Both the position numbers and the translations under genes were made by a program. Below, one piece after another: positions 22,641 through 33,099 of a DNA stretch of 64,000 nucleotides. Under the pieces are notes generated by a model, which was not told the origin of the DNA, searched no databases, and saw nothing but the letters and a program-made list of their open reading frames with translations. Source of the stretch: Podospora bellae-mahoneyi (taxonomy: Eukaryota > Ascomycota > Sordariomycetes > Sordariales > Podosporaceae); contig NC_085882.1 of NCBI RefSeq assembly GCF_035222275.1, positions 317,501 through 381,500 on the forward strand. Direction: 5' to 3'. Every line of letters starts with the position of its first letter. Positions within the stretch are counted from its first letter, which is position 1.

Positions 22641-23235
22641 TATATTTGGATGCCCTTATTAGGTCCAGCGACTTGTGCCACTAGAGACTGTCGATTAGCA
22701 GTGCATGCGGCATGGGCCAACCTGTTAAACCCCAAGCTGGTGACCGTCAGTCCAGATATCCATCGCACAATGCATTGCAACACCATCCACGAAGACTGGA
22801 TGATCACCAAGACTTTGGCCACTCCCTCGGTAGGAACATTATCAAATGCTTCAGAACTCGTAATCAAGTCAACAAAATCGGTCCTTTGTTACAGGGGTTT
22901 CTTGTCCCATATCCGCGTTGATAGAAATCGTTTGTCATGATAATGCGATTCCTTGTGGCAGTGGAGGGCCGACTGATTTCCACCCAATCAAGCGCGTCTA
23001 GCTGGAGCAGGATCAGGTGACTAGACAAGAGAATGTTGACAGAAAAGAGAGCAGGCTACCTGCCTATGTAGGTGCTGCCCTTCCATCACAGGGACCGACA
23101 TAAGCGGGGCTCTTGTCGGGTAAACGCAGAAATTTGCGACCACCACCTGCAGCGAAGATCAAAGTCTTGCCCGAAACAAACAAATCAAAGGCCAACCACT
23201 GATGCCAAGGTTTCGGCCAATAACGCGCAAGCACC
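22641..23235. other. Upstream region of the hydrolase gene
   Basis: No gene or RNA is recognised. Short frames on both strands lack support. Confidence 0.5.
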
Positions 23236-24108
23236 ATGCCAGCAACAAGCACGCCTGACCAGCTCCAACCCCCACCCCGAGACACGATTTTCCACCTCTC
23301 TCTCGATCCCCAACCTCCCAGTCCAGCCGCACCAACCCTCATCCTTCTCCATGGCCTCACATCCTCCCATCTCGAATGGTCCCTCGTCATCCCACACCTC
23401 CAACCTCACTACCACCTTCTCCTCGTCGACCTCCCAGCCCACTCCCGCTCCTCCTCCCTCCCACCCCCATACACCATCCCCTCCATGGCCGACCAAGTAG
23501 CATCAATCATCCAGTCCCACGCACGGAACAGCCAAGCCCACGTGGTTGGCATGTCCATGGGCGGCTTCGTCACCCTCAATCTCGCCCGCCGGCACCCCTC
23601 CCTCTGTCTCTCGGCGTTTGTCTCTGGCGCCACACCTTTTGAGGGTATCATGAGGTGGTTGGCAAGGAACAATTGGGTATTATATTATGGGTTCCGGCTG
23701 TCAAACCTAATCATCACAGATGGGATGTATGACTGGATGTGCCGGGTGATGGAGATGAAGGAGCATCGTGAGCTGCGGCGGGAGACTGTGAGGAATGTCA
23801 AGTGGGAAGTGATCAGGGATGTGTATGGGAGCATTGTGGAGGAGTTCACCGTGGAGGGGATGGCAGAGGTTGGCCAGGTGAGGTGTTTGAGTGTTGCTGG
23901 GGGAAAGCAAGATCAGGTTGAGGTGACGAGGAGGGTTGGTCAGGTCTGGAAGGAAAGGGGTTTGACTAGGCGGCTGGGTAGCCGGGCATTTGTGGTCAGA
24001 GGGGCGGTGCATGCTTGGGATTTGCAGTTTCCTGACGTTTTTGCTGGTGGTATTAGGAGCTGGGTTGAGAGGGACGAGTTGCCGGTTCAGTTTGAAGTTT
24101 TGGAATGA
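23236..24108 (+). CDS. Alpha/beta hydrolase
   Basis: A single 290-codon exon. The alpha/beta-hydrolase layout is clear: oxyanion strand ending in LLHG (residues 37-40), nucleophile elbow GMSMGG with Ser107, and a C-terminal GAVHAWD with the likely catalytic His259. The acid is probably near residue 225. A Pro/Ser-rich N-terminal segment (residues 1-30) has no signal peptide, so a cytosolic location is likely. Length fits small fungal esterase/lipase-like hydrolases. It is divergent from the P450 and convergent with the oxidoreductase (95 bp between stop codons). Substrate unknown. Position between two redox genes suggests, but does not prove, a shared pathway. Confidence 0.85.
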   Translation: MPATSTPDQLQPPPRDTIFHLSLDPQPPSPAAPTLILLHGLTSSHLEWSLVIPHLQPHYHLLLVDLPAHSRSSSLPPPYTIPSMADQVASIIQSHARNSQAHVVGMSMGGFVTLNLARRHPSLCLSAFVSGATPFEGIMRWLARNNWVLYYGFRLSNLIITDGMYDWMCRVMEMKEHRELRRETVRNVKWEVIRDVYGSIVEEFTVEGMAEVGQVRCLSVAGGKQDQVEVTRRVGQVWKERGLTRRLGSRAFVVRGAVHAWDLQFPDVFAGGIRSWVERDELPVQFEVLE

Positions 24109-24203
24109 GCAAGGTGTCGCGATTGTGTGAGTATTACCCATCTTTGTCCTTCTGTTGTGCTTAAATACACATCGTACCATGTCATCTGCTCTCTCATACT
24201 GGT

Positions 24204-25049
24204 CTACCTGGGCAGTCCCATCGCCCTTCTAAAGAAGTTATTTTCCACAACAGGGAATCCTCCTTCCAGCACCTGCCCCTCGTCACCTTTCAACGTCTTC
24301 AATCCCTCATTCCACTTGCCCATCGCAAGACCGGTGAGAAACCCACCCAGCGGCTCTGTTGGAGACCAGTTGCCTCTCATTCCAAACTTGAAGACAGGGT
24401 GCAGCGCATGCCCCAACCCCGTCCTCGCAAGCCCCAGAGGTGGCATGTACTTGGTAATGCTCTTGTCCTGGTCGAGCCAGTCGACAAACCCAGGACGGAC
24501 GGTGCTTGCACGAAACAGCGGGTTTTTTTTCCTGACATCAGCCAATGCCAGTTCTGTCTCGCCTTTTGTTTTGCCGAAGATGGGGGTGAAGAGCCCCGGC
24601 TGGAAGGTTGCACCTTGGCCGGAGACGTAGACAAAATTGAATGGCTTGTTGGTCGCTTTCAAGGCCGGTTGGAAAGCCGACGCAAAGGCCAATGGGTAGG
24701 TTTTGGTGATGGTGATGTAGTCCCTGTTTGATTCAGATTGGTCAGTCCAAAGCCAGCAGGGGTAATATAGGCTCGGGTGCGGGACATACTCTTTGTTCAC
24801 TTGTGTTTGGCTAATACCAAGGGCCCAGACACAACCGTCCGCGTCTTGGAGTTGGCTGAGGACCTCGGGACTGTACGAGGAAAAGTCCTTGTGGATGATG
24901 ACGTTGACCCGAGGGTCCTTGGCATCTTCAGCTAATTGCACTGGCCGGCGACTGAGGATGGAGATTTTGGAGATGTCGGTTGTCTTGAGCATTGCGTCGA
25001 GCACCGTGGTGCCGACCATGCCTGTGGCGCCTGTTAGGATGAGATGCAT
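24204..25049 (-). CDS. NAD(P)-binding Rossmann-fold oxidoreductase (FMP52/NmrA-like)
   Basis: The start is the ATG at 25049, because the dinucleotide-binding motif GATGMVG follows at residues 7-13 and upstream codons of the same frame look non-coding. A 66-bp in-frame intron (24724-24789; GTATGT, branch CTGACC, acceptor ACAG) removes an odd YVPHPSLYYPCW insertion and yields about 259 aa. Later landmarks are LGISQTQVNKED and FVYVSGQGA. The layout matches small NAD(P)-dependent proteins such as yeast Fmp52 and related atypical short-chain dehydrogenases, associated in yeast with mitochondrial and ER membranes. Substrate unknown. I am sure of the fold and fairly sure of the intron. Confidence 0.82.
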   Translation of the reverse strand: MHLILTGATGMVGTTVLDAMLKTTDISKISILSRRPVQLAEDAKDPRVNVIIHKDFSSYSPEVLSQLQDADGCVWALGISQTQVNKEYVPHPSLYYPCWLWTDQSESNRDYITITKTYPLAFASAFQPALKATNKPFNFVYVSGQGATFQPGLFTPIFGKTKGETELALADVRKKNPLFRASTVRPGFVDWLDQDKSITKYMPPLGLARTGLGHALHPVFKFGMRGNWSPTEPLGGFLTGLAMGKWNEGLKTLKGDEGQVLEGGFPVVENNFFRRAMGLPR

Positions 25050-26161
25050 CCTGCTTGGATGATGTGGCTTTTGAAACAAAAGAATCTGAGGATGAACCGA
25101 TGATACCGAGAGGAGACGAGAAAGCAGCACTTTTTGAAATACTTTATAGTACTCCCGAAGAGTCGGCAGAACATCACACTGCGGCCGTCTTGGCAGCCGG
25201 TCAGCCCGACACGGTGATATCGGTGTTAATAATCTCTGCGGATGCGGGTTGTTATGGCCGATGCGGATTGATTGGAATCCCGGCGCTGAGGGCGGAATGC
25301 GCAGGTCTTCGGATAGATTCTGACATCTGACCAACATGAACAAAGGTGCATGTGTTGCCATGGACCCTGAGCCTGAAAATCAGTAACGAAACACACCCAG
25401 TCATAATACCGACAAGACGACAGAGGAAGACGGCCAGCAATCTTCACTCGGATGTTAGGTACGCTGGTGAGCCTAACAAGCCTTGCCAGCACCATCTATC
25501 AGTAATAACCAGCCCATTGAGAGCCACAACAGGTATAGAAACTTAGGTTCAAGGGCTTTCGGTGATCGTAACGGGAGGAAGAAGAAAACTTTGCAATAAA
25601 AAAAAAGACTGAATACAATACAGTATACCTGTGGGCAGACTGAGGGGCTTTGTATATCTATCTAAGCTTTAAATTAGTTTAAGATCAAATATGTCCGGGA
25701 TCTAACCTCATCGTTCCGTGATTTTCCAGCAGCGACCTCTCAAGCCCTGCATAGGTAATGCCATGCTTGATCTATGAGGGGGGATGCTGCCGGTGCTGTC
25801 ATGGTGGCTCAGGCTGACCTCCGGTTCGATGTGGAGAGAAGAAAGGACCCAAAAATGGGCTGCTCAAATGCAGGATATGTTGCAATGGAACCTCGGACTA
25901 GGCCTACCGAGTCCACCACAGACAAACTCAGATTTTTTCCAATTTGCTGCCATTTATCCAGCTGCTGTTGGTGACGGAATGCCACCACGGCCTATCTGCT
26001 GCCAAGCTTTATTCCCGCCGAAGGCTTTGAACCACCCTGTAGACGACTCACCCACCTAAACCACATGGCGTATAAAGAATAGATCACACTCTCAGTGTCA
26101 AGATGGCCAAATGTTTTCCACCCTCTTTTCCGTCCACTAACAACTACCACCGCCGGTAAAA
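25050..26161. other. Intergenic region
   Basis: Divergent promoter region of the oxidoreductase and the DUF4360-like gene. A TATA-like TATAAAG lies at about 26071. There is an A-run near 25594. No gene is seen. Confidence 0.5.
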
Positions 26162-26755
26162 ATGAAGCTAATCCCCCTTATTCTTCCCTCCTGCTTGGCC
26201 AGCGCTCAGGCTCTAGGCCAACGCCTGAATTTCACCGTCGACGCAACCGGCCGCGGCTGTCCACCAGGCTCTGTATCGGCTACCATTTCCCCCGACGCCC
26301 AGGTCATGACTTTTGGTTTCGACAAGCTCCAAGCTTACATCGGCCCAGGTTACGACCTTGCTGCAAGAACATCAAACTGTGGAGTCCATATCACGATCAG
26401 TCGTCCAAACAGCCACGTTCAGTATGCTGTTGTTGAGAACACCTATCACGGCTATGGGCATCTGGACAAAAGTATCACTCTCACGCTCCTGTCGACGTTG
26501 TACCGCTCGGACAACGCGGGGCAGGTGATGACTACATCGGCCGCTATTCCGGGTTCAGACGTGGGCCAGACATTCACCAGGACAGTGGCTGTTCCGGAGA
26601 CCGAGTACCTGTGGTCAACATGTGGGAGCAATTCGACTCTGTGGATGTTGAGTGAAAGAATTTCATTGACGAGCAGGGAGAGAGGTGTCGAGGGAAAGTT
26701 TCCGGATGAGGACGGGGGTGTTGTACCGCTGACGAGGCAGCTGCGGCTTCTGTGA
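26162..26755 (+). CDS. Secreted DUF4360-like protein
   Basis: A 197-codon single-exon gene starts MKLIPLILPSCLASAQALGQ, a signal peptide. The mature part has the pattern of DUF4360 proteins: GCPPGSVSATISPDAQVMTF, then TSNCGVHITI, YHGYGHLDKSITLTL and a late WSTCGS. Three cysteines occupy the conserved places. DUF4360 proteins are small secreted fungal and bacterial proteins of unknown role. A TATA-like box lies about 85 bp upstream. A neighbouring signal for regulation is not visible. Confidence 0.85.
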   Translation: MKLIPLILPSCLASAQALGQRLNFTVDATGRGCPPGSVSATISPDAQVMTFGFDKLQAYIGPGYDLAARTSNCGVHITISRPNSHVQYAVVENTYHGYGHLDKSITLTLLSTLYRSDNAGQVMTTSAAIPGSDVGQTFTRTVAVPETEYLWSTCGSNSTLWMLSERISLTSRERGVEGKFPDEDGGVVPLTRQLRLL

Positions 26756-27033
26756 GTTTTCATTGTGGTGAGAGCTGAAGGCGGGATGGGAGCCATGCTA
26801 ACTTGGGAGCAGATATCGCCAGTGCAACTGAGATGGCCGATGCTTGGAAATGTGTATTGCCTTTTGTTTAATCTTCATGCCGAAGGCCCTATGCTGAGGC
26901 TTAGCAATGGAAACAAAATTGCTGTAGCTCTCTCTTTCTTCGTTCCAACGCTATCTAAGCAACTAATGTCTGATGATCATCTTCACAGACTGGACGTGCT
27001 CCAAAGTTCTTGACACTGAGGGCTAATTAATGC
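26756..27033. other. Spacer
   Basis: Convergent 3' regions of the DUF4360-like gene and the broken gene on the minus strand. No feature is recognised. Confidence 0.5.
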
Positions 27034-28091
27034 TCAGTCTGAGTCCTCGATTGGCTCGGGTGAAGATTCCTGTTCTTCGGCGTCATTCTCAGCCTCGGAA
27101 TCATCCTGTTGTTCAGGATCGGAATGGATAAACTCTACTCCGGGATCATCTTTCTCTGTTTCGTAGGGCCTAGTGGGCGAGGAAACCTGACCCCATTCTG
27201 ACCACCTGACCTTCTTCTCTATCTTCGTCTTTTCCTGCTGGGGCAGCAGTTGGGGTTGTCTCGACAGCGTTATCAGCCTCCTCGGGCTCGGGCGAGCGCT
27301 TTCGTTTGAGAATGCTGGCTCCCTTCTTCTTCCTCTTGAGAATCTTGACGAACTCTAGCTCAAGCTCGGTGTCAGTATCCGAAGCATAGAAAACGCCGTA
27401 TTTGGCGGGCGAGTCCTCCTGAGTTGGCAAGGGTTCATACCCAACACGGCCGCTTTTCTTTCCAGACCTCGATACGAGCCATGGTAATGGCCTGTTGTTG
27501 ACGACACTTTTTGCGGAACTTCCTCAGTTTGGCGAGGGGATCTCCCGATCCTTGTGACAGTGGTAGTACCTCTTGACGGGGTCCTCCAGTGGGTCCTCAA
27601 AGAAACCATAGTTGTCAATGAATGGGTCGCTGGAGAGCTTGTGATCGTTGTAGCGGACCCGTGTGGTTTTAACAATCCTGGCATCCTCGTCAAAGCCCCC
27701 TTCGTCAGAGTCCTCTTGGTCGGAGTCTTCATGGAAAGATGAGCTGTCAGGGAGAGTTGGGAAGTCTTCCTCAGATATCTGTCCCTAAAGCCGGGAATGA
27801 AGCGGACATGTCAGAAAACATAGCTGGGCCAAGAAAAGAAAAAGAGATATAGTTACGCGGTGGAGTCTTGGTCTCCTGGAGTCTTTACGATCTGGCCTTC
27901 AGCTGTGGAATCCATATATTCAGCGATTTCACAAAGAAGTTCTTTTGTCTATGTTGCGGGTGAAGGCACAAAAGCCAAACATGTGTGATGCTGCGAAAGA
28001 AAACCAAGCTCAGACCTGCTGCAACTGCTATAGAATTCGTAGGTGACACGTCGGCAAAGACACGACGGCAGGCAGTTTGGAGTGAATTCAT
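27034..28091 (-). pseudogene. Unrecognised acidic nuclear-type protein gene with frame breaks
   Basis: The minus strand carries a chain of coding-looking segments: MNSLQTACRRVFADVSPTNS from the ATG at 28091, KELLCEIAEYMDSTAEGQIV near 27930, then an acidic exon GQISEEDFPTLPDSSSF through VKRYYHCHKD, a basic stretch LAKLRKFRKKCRQQQ, a Lys-rich part ILKRKKKGASILKRKRSP and an acidic tail ending SPEPIEDSD at 27034. Introns explain the upstream joins, but three changes of frame (near 27555, 27450 and 27215) have no room for introns. Either the gene is decaying or the assembly has indels. A KVRW motif resembling PP1 docking sites lies near the third break. Family not recognised. Confidence 0.5.
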
Positions 28092-28739
28092 CGAGAGCAA
28101 GATTGGATAAGGGATGGATTTCCATCATGTTTGTTATAGCATTCTGGAGCACCATTGCTCCTGTGCTGGCCATCCAAACCAATCAACATGTTCTCTGCCG
28201 TTTTGTCAGAGCAAATAGGTAAGAAAAAATCTACAAGTACCATACTGGGAGTGGAGTGAATGAGTTCTCTGATGGATGAATTTCTTTGAAATGGGGCTGT
28301 GTTATTCGCATTCTTCTTCAGAGTGCTGTCAATAACATAAAGCAGACAGTAACTCGCAGTGAGTGGTGCATGTAAAATGAAAGGAAAGAGGTACAGCACA
28401 TGCTAAACAAATCCTTATACCATAAAACCTGATCCCAGGACCGTGAGTGGCTGATCATGTAGGGCCTCTTCAATGCTATTTTTTAGATACCTTGTAATAG
28501 GATTCATGCAAAGCCTTTGGTACCGACACGGGAAATATGCGACAATGGTTCTTTGTTTCGTCGATCGAGCCCAGCGGCGATGCCAGGTCCAAGTCCGGGT
28601 GCCTTGGGCTGCCGGTTTCTTTGTCTGCATCATAGGTAGTCAACACCCACAGGTTCCTAATCAACTCGGGCAGGTACAGCGTGCTTCTTGAAACTTTTGA
28701 TTGAAAATCTTCAGTTAGCCATTACACACTGTCTTTACA
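28092..28739. other. Intergenic region
   Basis: Divergent promoter region between the broken gene and the large gene to the right. Frames such as 28088-28399 minus and 28473-28691 plus have no recognisable content. Confidence 0.45.
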
Positions 28740-31700
28740 ATGCCGATCACTTTGCCACGAAGCCGCAGGGAGGAGGTGACTGTTCCGGCGATGGAAAGGC
28801 TGGCTCCTGTTCACTGTCCACTCCGTGCGGAGACTGACACCCCCGATATTCATGGGAATCGACGGCTCGCTCGGCATGGCCTTGGGGCGGCGAATCGATG
28901 GGGTATAACCCCCGACCAGCTAGTCAAAGCCGACTGGGGATGGACGCGATGGCGATGGCTTCCTCATCCTGCCCCCGTGACACCCTATTCCGTTAGTCAC
29001 CAGCTCCGAATCCTGAAGCCGCCCAAGGCAGGGATCAGCTCAAGTTTCCGCACCTGGAGGAGATCTACCAACTCTTTTATTGATGTACTATCAAAATCGA
29101 GAGAGGGTGATACAGATGTAACCCAGATGAAGAAGTCAAGATATTTAAGCCATTACGACACGTCCTTTGTGCCAGGTTGGGCAAGGGATTTGGAAAGCGA
29201 CGTTCAAATAATGAGAGAGAGATTCAATGAGGTGATCACCAGGCTGCGTGAAGAGAAAGAAGTTGGAAAAGACGGGAGGCCAACATCATCAAGAGTCCTC
29301 AACAACTGGTTAAACACGGCGCGCAGGGTACAGGTACCTGGGACTGGAAACACAGTGGTCTCAGGGACAACATCATCAATATCACCTGGAATGAGAACGA
29401 CACCGGTACCAGGGAGGCAACATCACGAACCTAGGACCCCCTCGGATCAAACAGACCCAGACCCATCGAACCCTGAGCAAGATGAGTCGAGTACAACACT
29501 TGTTGAATCGCCTAATGCGGAGCCGCCGTTGCAACTGGTGCTTCGAGCGATAAGAAATGAGCTTGTACTCATCAAGGATGCCTATCAGGATTTAAATGAC
29601 GAATTCACAAGGTACCACAGATTGGCAACTCAGGGTGGACATCAGCGAGGCCAGGAATCCGAGAGTGAGGAATCTAACGAGAAACCTCAGGCTCCTCAAC
29701 CGCCTGGTCAGGCATTGGGGCCAACAACACCAGCAGTAACAAGCCAAACAGACCAAATCCTACCGCCATTGGCGCAGTCGATGACGTGGAGGAACAAACA
29801 TCTAGAACCACAGAAGGCCAAGTGTGAACAACAAGCAAAGCGACAACAACGAGTAATTGACCACTTACTTGACCGAGTAAAAGCACTAAGTAGAGAAAAG
29901 AGCCCCAATGACACCAACAGCATACTACCCAACAACTCGGCCGACACCAGCATGACCACGGCTGCGTCTCCGCTTCAGACAGCCAGTCAAGCCAACACAA
30001 ATGCTCCTGGCACACAACCTTTGACTGGTCAACCAGGAGGAAGTGCTGCAATTGGTAAAGTGGTGGAGGAAAAGATGCGGCAGTTTCTCGGCATAACTGC
30101 CACCACAGCTCAAGCTCAGGATGCAAACGTTGCCTCAACGGGTCAGGTCCAAGCTTCAAATACTGCCCCAACAAGCGTACATGTAGAGACTGCTGCCGGG
30201 AGCACCGCCACTAGCACCAATACACCTCCCCAAGGAACTGCAGCCCAAGATCCAGACATTACACAAGCACTCGCTATCCTTGCACAGGCCCTCTCCATCA
30301 CTGCTATCAAGGTACCTGTCACTGGAACCGCTCCTAATGACACAGCCTCCGCCGGAATCATCGCCGCTGCCCAAGATCCAAACACAACCCGGGCTCTTGC
30401 TATCATCAGAAATGCCCTTGCTGCCACTGGTACTGGCGCACCTCCCACACCAACAGCAACCACCACGCAGACCGTTTCCACCGGCACCGACGCACCTTCC
30501 CACGCAGTAGTAGACGCAACAACCAACACTGAAGATCCAAAGACACCGCCTCCTACCACCGAAAGGGTCATCGTCAGGGGTCAAGAGCAAATCCACGCCC
30601 TCTTCCGCTCTCTGAGGCTTCAAACCAGGCAGTTCAGCTACAGCGCCGCCTTCCAGCTCGACAGCCCTATGTTGCTCGATACAGACTTCCAAAAAAAGAA
30701 CAGGGAGAAGCCGTTTTGTCCACCTGAGCTTTGGGAAAGGCTGAACCGCGATCAGAGAGCCAATCGGATATGCCAGTTGATTTTCATGTGGCTGTGGCGC
30801 CAGATACTTCGACCGGGTGTGGAGAGTTTTGGTGTGAAGCCTATGACTGCTGAGCTGGAGAGTTCAGAGAGGGGGTCGCAGGAGGAAATAGCGACCCCTT
30901 TTCAGAGGTTGAGTCGAGCCATCGCCCCACTTGGGGATAAGATTTTTCGGACGCTGAGTCCGGTGATTCAGTTCGAGTTTGCTCGAAACGAACACCTTGT
31001 TCGGAGGCGGATTTGGAAGCTGTGCCATGATGCTGCACTGTTGAAGATGATGTTCCGGGAGGGGCCTGGGAAGCAAATGAGGGTTGAGGTACCGGGGGCC
31101 CATGGGGACCAGACGGCTGAAAACAAATGGATGGAGCGGGGATTTGACGACTTGACCCATGCTCTTCCCTTCCAGCACTGGGTTCGTGTTATAAACCTGG
31201 AGACGTCCACGGGGAAGAGGGCAATCTTGTGTGTTCCGTTTGGAGCGCTGACGATGGTGGAAGATGGGAAGAAGGTAGTTTTGGAAAGGGCTTGGATAGT
31301 TGGAAATTCTAATGAAGGTTCTGGCCTGTTCGTGCTGCAACGGAAGAGTCCCGAAGAAGTAGAAAGAACAGGTCCAGGAACCGAGCACGAAGAACCAAAC
31401 GAATCAGATAGCGGCGAGACAGAAGACCGTGATGAGACAGAAGACGCTTGCGAGACAGAACACACTGGCGATAAGGAGATGCCTGGCGAAACAGCAAAAC
31501 CTGTCGAGACAGAAACAATTCGTGAAGGCCCGAAGCCTGATGAGCGGCAGAAGCCCACCAACATCACCCAACAGTCCGAGGTCATTGTTATTTCACGCGA
31601 GGACGCCGATGGCGATGAGTCCGAGTCGGAGTCAGAACACGATGACCTCATGAGGGACCCGACGTGGCGACCAACTGGCTCAACTGGCCAAAGCCAGTCG

Positions 31701-32018
31701 GGAGAACATTACAAGCGACCCGTTATACAGCTCATCCCGCCAGACGCCATCCTGGACGCTCTTCGTAGGCTGCCACCCTCAACTTTGACTGCAACTGATG
31801 TGCCATCACAGCCAACTTCAACAACGTCAACAGATCCTGTACCGACAACGACATCAGCAGCGATACCCTGGACAAGTTCAACAGCCCCTGGTCGAGACGC
31901 AGACGTAGATGGCCAGAACAAGAAGAAGAAAAGAAAAAGGCCGAGGATGGAACGCGACCCGGATTGGGTCCCCGGTCAAACCGATGGGGAGAACGAGCCA
32001 AGTACTCGGAGAAGATAA
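28740..32018 (+). CDS. Large mostly disordered protein, unknown function
   Basis: A single open exon of 1092 codons. Residues 1-190 are charged with Trp-rich ADWGWTRWRWLP and a coiled-coil-like region around residues 145-185. Residues 200-610 are low-complexity (Thr, Pro, Ala, Gln), with two related Ala-rich stretches (TQALAILAQALSITA and TRALAIIRNALAATG). Residues 614-870 look folded and helical, with FCPPELWERLNRDQRANRI and QLIFMWLWRQILRPG. An acidic ETED-rich repeat region follows (about 885-940), then two DPxWxP motifs (RDPTWRP and RDPDWVP) and a lysine-rich nuclear-localisation-like run KKKKRKRPR near the C-terminus. The layout suggests a nuclear scaffold or chromatin-associated protein, but I recognise no family. 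The ATG at 28740 is the first in frame; one 17 codons later is possible. Confidence 0.7.
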   Translation: MPITLPRSRREEVTVPAMERLAPVHCPLRAETDTPDIHGNRRLARHGLGAANRWGITPDQLVKADWGWTRWRWLPHPAPVTPYSVSHQLRILKPPKAGISSSFRTWRRSTNSFIDVLSKSREGDTDVTQMKKSRYLSHYDTSFVPGWARDLESDVQIMRERFNEVITRLREEKEVGKDGRPTSSRVLNNWLNTARRVQVPGTGNTVVSGTTSSISPGMRTTPVPGRQHHEPRTPSDQTDPDPSNPEQDESSTTLVESPNAEPPLQLVLRAIRNELVLIKDAYQDLNDEFTRYHRLATQGGHQRGQESESEESNEKPQAPQPPGQALGPTTPAVTSQTDQILPPLAQSMTWRNKHLEPQKAKCEQQAKRQQRVIDHLLDRVKALSREKSPNDTNSILPNNSADTSMTTAASPLQTASQANTNAPGTQPLTGQPGGSAAIGKVVEEKMRQFLGITATTAQAQDANVASTGQVQASNTAPTSVHVETAAGSTATSTNTPPQGTAAQDPDITQALAILAQALSITAIKVPVTGTAPNDTASAGIIAAAQDPNTTRALAIIRNALAATGTGAPPTPTATTTQTVSTGTDAPSHAVVDATTNTEDPKTPPPTTERVIVRGQEQIHALFRSLRLQTRQFSYSAAFQLDSPMLLDTDFQKKNREKPFCPPELWERLNRDQRANRICQLIFMWLWRQILRPGVESFGVKPMTAELESSERGSQEEIATPFQRLSRAIAPLGDKIFRTLSPVIQFEFARNEHLVRRRIWKLCHDAALLKMMFREGPGKQMRVEVPGAHGDQTAENKWMERGFDDLTHALPFQHWVRVINLETSTGKRAILCVPFGALTMVEDGKKVVLERAWIVGNSNEGSGLFVLQRKSPEEVERTGPGTEHEEPNESDSGETEDRDETEDACETEHTGDKEMPGETAKPVETETIREGPKPDERQKPTNITQQSEVIVISREDADGDESESESEHDDLMRDPTWRPTGSTGQSQSGEHYKRPVIQLIPPDAILDALRRLPPSTLTATDVPSQPTSTTSTDPVPTTTSAAIPWTSSTAPGRDADVDGQNKKKKRKRPRMERDPDWVPGQTDGENEPSTRRR

Positions 32019-33099
32019 ACCTGAAGTTCAGAGGCTATCAAAGAAGCCCCGAGAAACACAAGAGGACGATGAGCTGTGATGATGATGTAGGGTGGTTTAG
32101 AAAGGGTTCCCTGCACAGGGCCACGGCTGGAAACACTAAGGAAATCACACCTCTGATTCAAGGCATTTTGTTGCTGTTTACTGAAGTTGTCATATACAAA
32201 GCAAAGAGAAAAGGTGGTGCGGAAAGAGTGGGTTGATTCTTGAACAGGTTGGTTTTCGATCACGTTGATCTGATTTCGATCAGGTTGATTTGATTTCGAG
32301 CAGGTCGATTTTTGCGCTGCTTGATCTTGCGCTGATTTGCTCGCAGGTAGCTGGTGATTTGATCAAGCTTTGACCCACAGACCCCCTCCATCTGATCTGC
32401 CCACAAGTATTTAATTCAGTCCTTGCTCTCTCTCTTTCTCTCTCTTCCGGAGCTTTTGCTTCTCCCCCCACCACCCTCACCAAAAGTCGCTCTTTTCAAA
32501 CGACTTTTCCTCCCTGACTCACTTTCAAGACTTCTGTTTCATCCCCCACGAGCATCAGCAAGCTTGTTTGCTGCCTATGATCCACTCTATGATGGCCGAG
32601 ATCCATGGCGATGGCATGCCCTTCTCCTCTGCGATCATCACAGTTGTGTATACCAAGGCAAGCGTTTCTGCTCTTCCCAGCGCTCTTTGTGCGGGTGAGT
32701 AGGTGAGCTCCGGCTCACTGTCCTTCCCAAGCATATCATAACCTCTCAGCTTGTCCTGTGGTCAGGCTCAGGGGTTGTGGGATAAAACGCCCCTCCTATG
32801 GAGAGGGCAGAAACACAGGCAAACATTCTTGGTGATTTGAGACAGCGCCGGTGGTTGCAAAGGTTTTCTCTCTGGCCGATAGGTCTTCGCGCTGCCCCTG
32901 CCTGCCTTCCGTCATCTGCTCGAAAAGGCGGTTGGTGTGTAGATTGTTTAGTTCATTGCTTAATGGGCACAGACGCTTGGGACTCCGGTCCGACGAACGC
33001 GTAAAGGATCCGCGTGATACTGAAAGAACGCCCCCTCCCATGTTTACTGTTGCCGTCTTGCCAGCATGTTTTTTGCTGACTGGGATCTAGCTCATCACA
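32019..33099. other. Intergenic region with short tandem units and CT-rich promoter
   Basis: Between 32235 and 32330 a degenerate tandem of about 20-bp units (TTTCGATCAGGTTGATTTGA type) occurs. A CT-rich tract at 32420-32530 is typical of fungal promoters near transcription starts. A GTGAGT at 32694 might be the donor of a 5' UTR intron of the next gene. No coding gene is seen. Confidence 0.45.

Noticed and set aside
30143-31651. Several 140-230-codon minus-strand frames inside the 1092-codon gene
   Set aside because: They mirror the low-complexity Thr/Ala/Pro region of the plus-strand gene and have no domains or splice logic.
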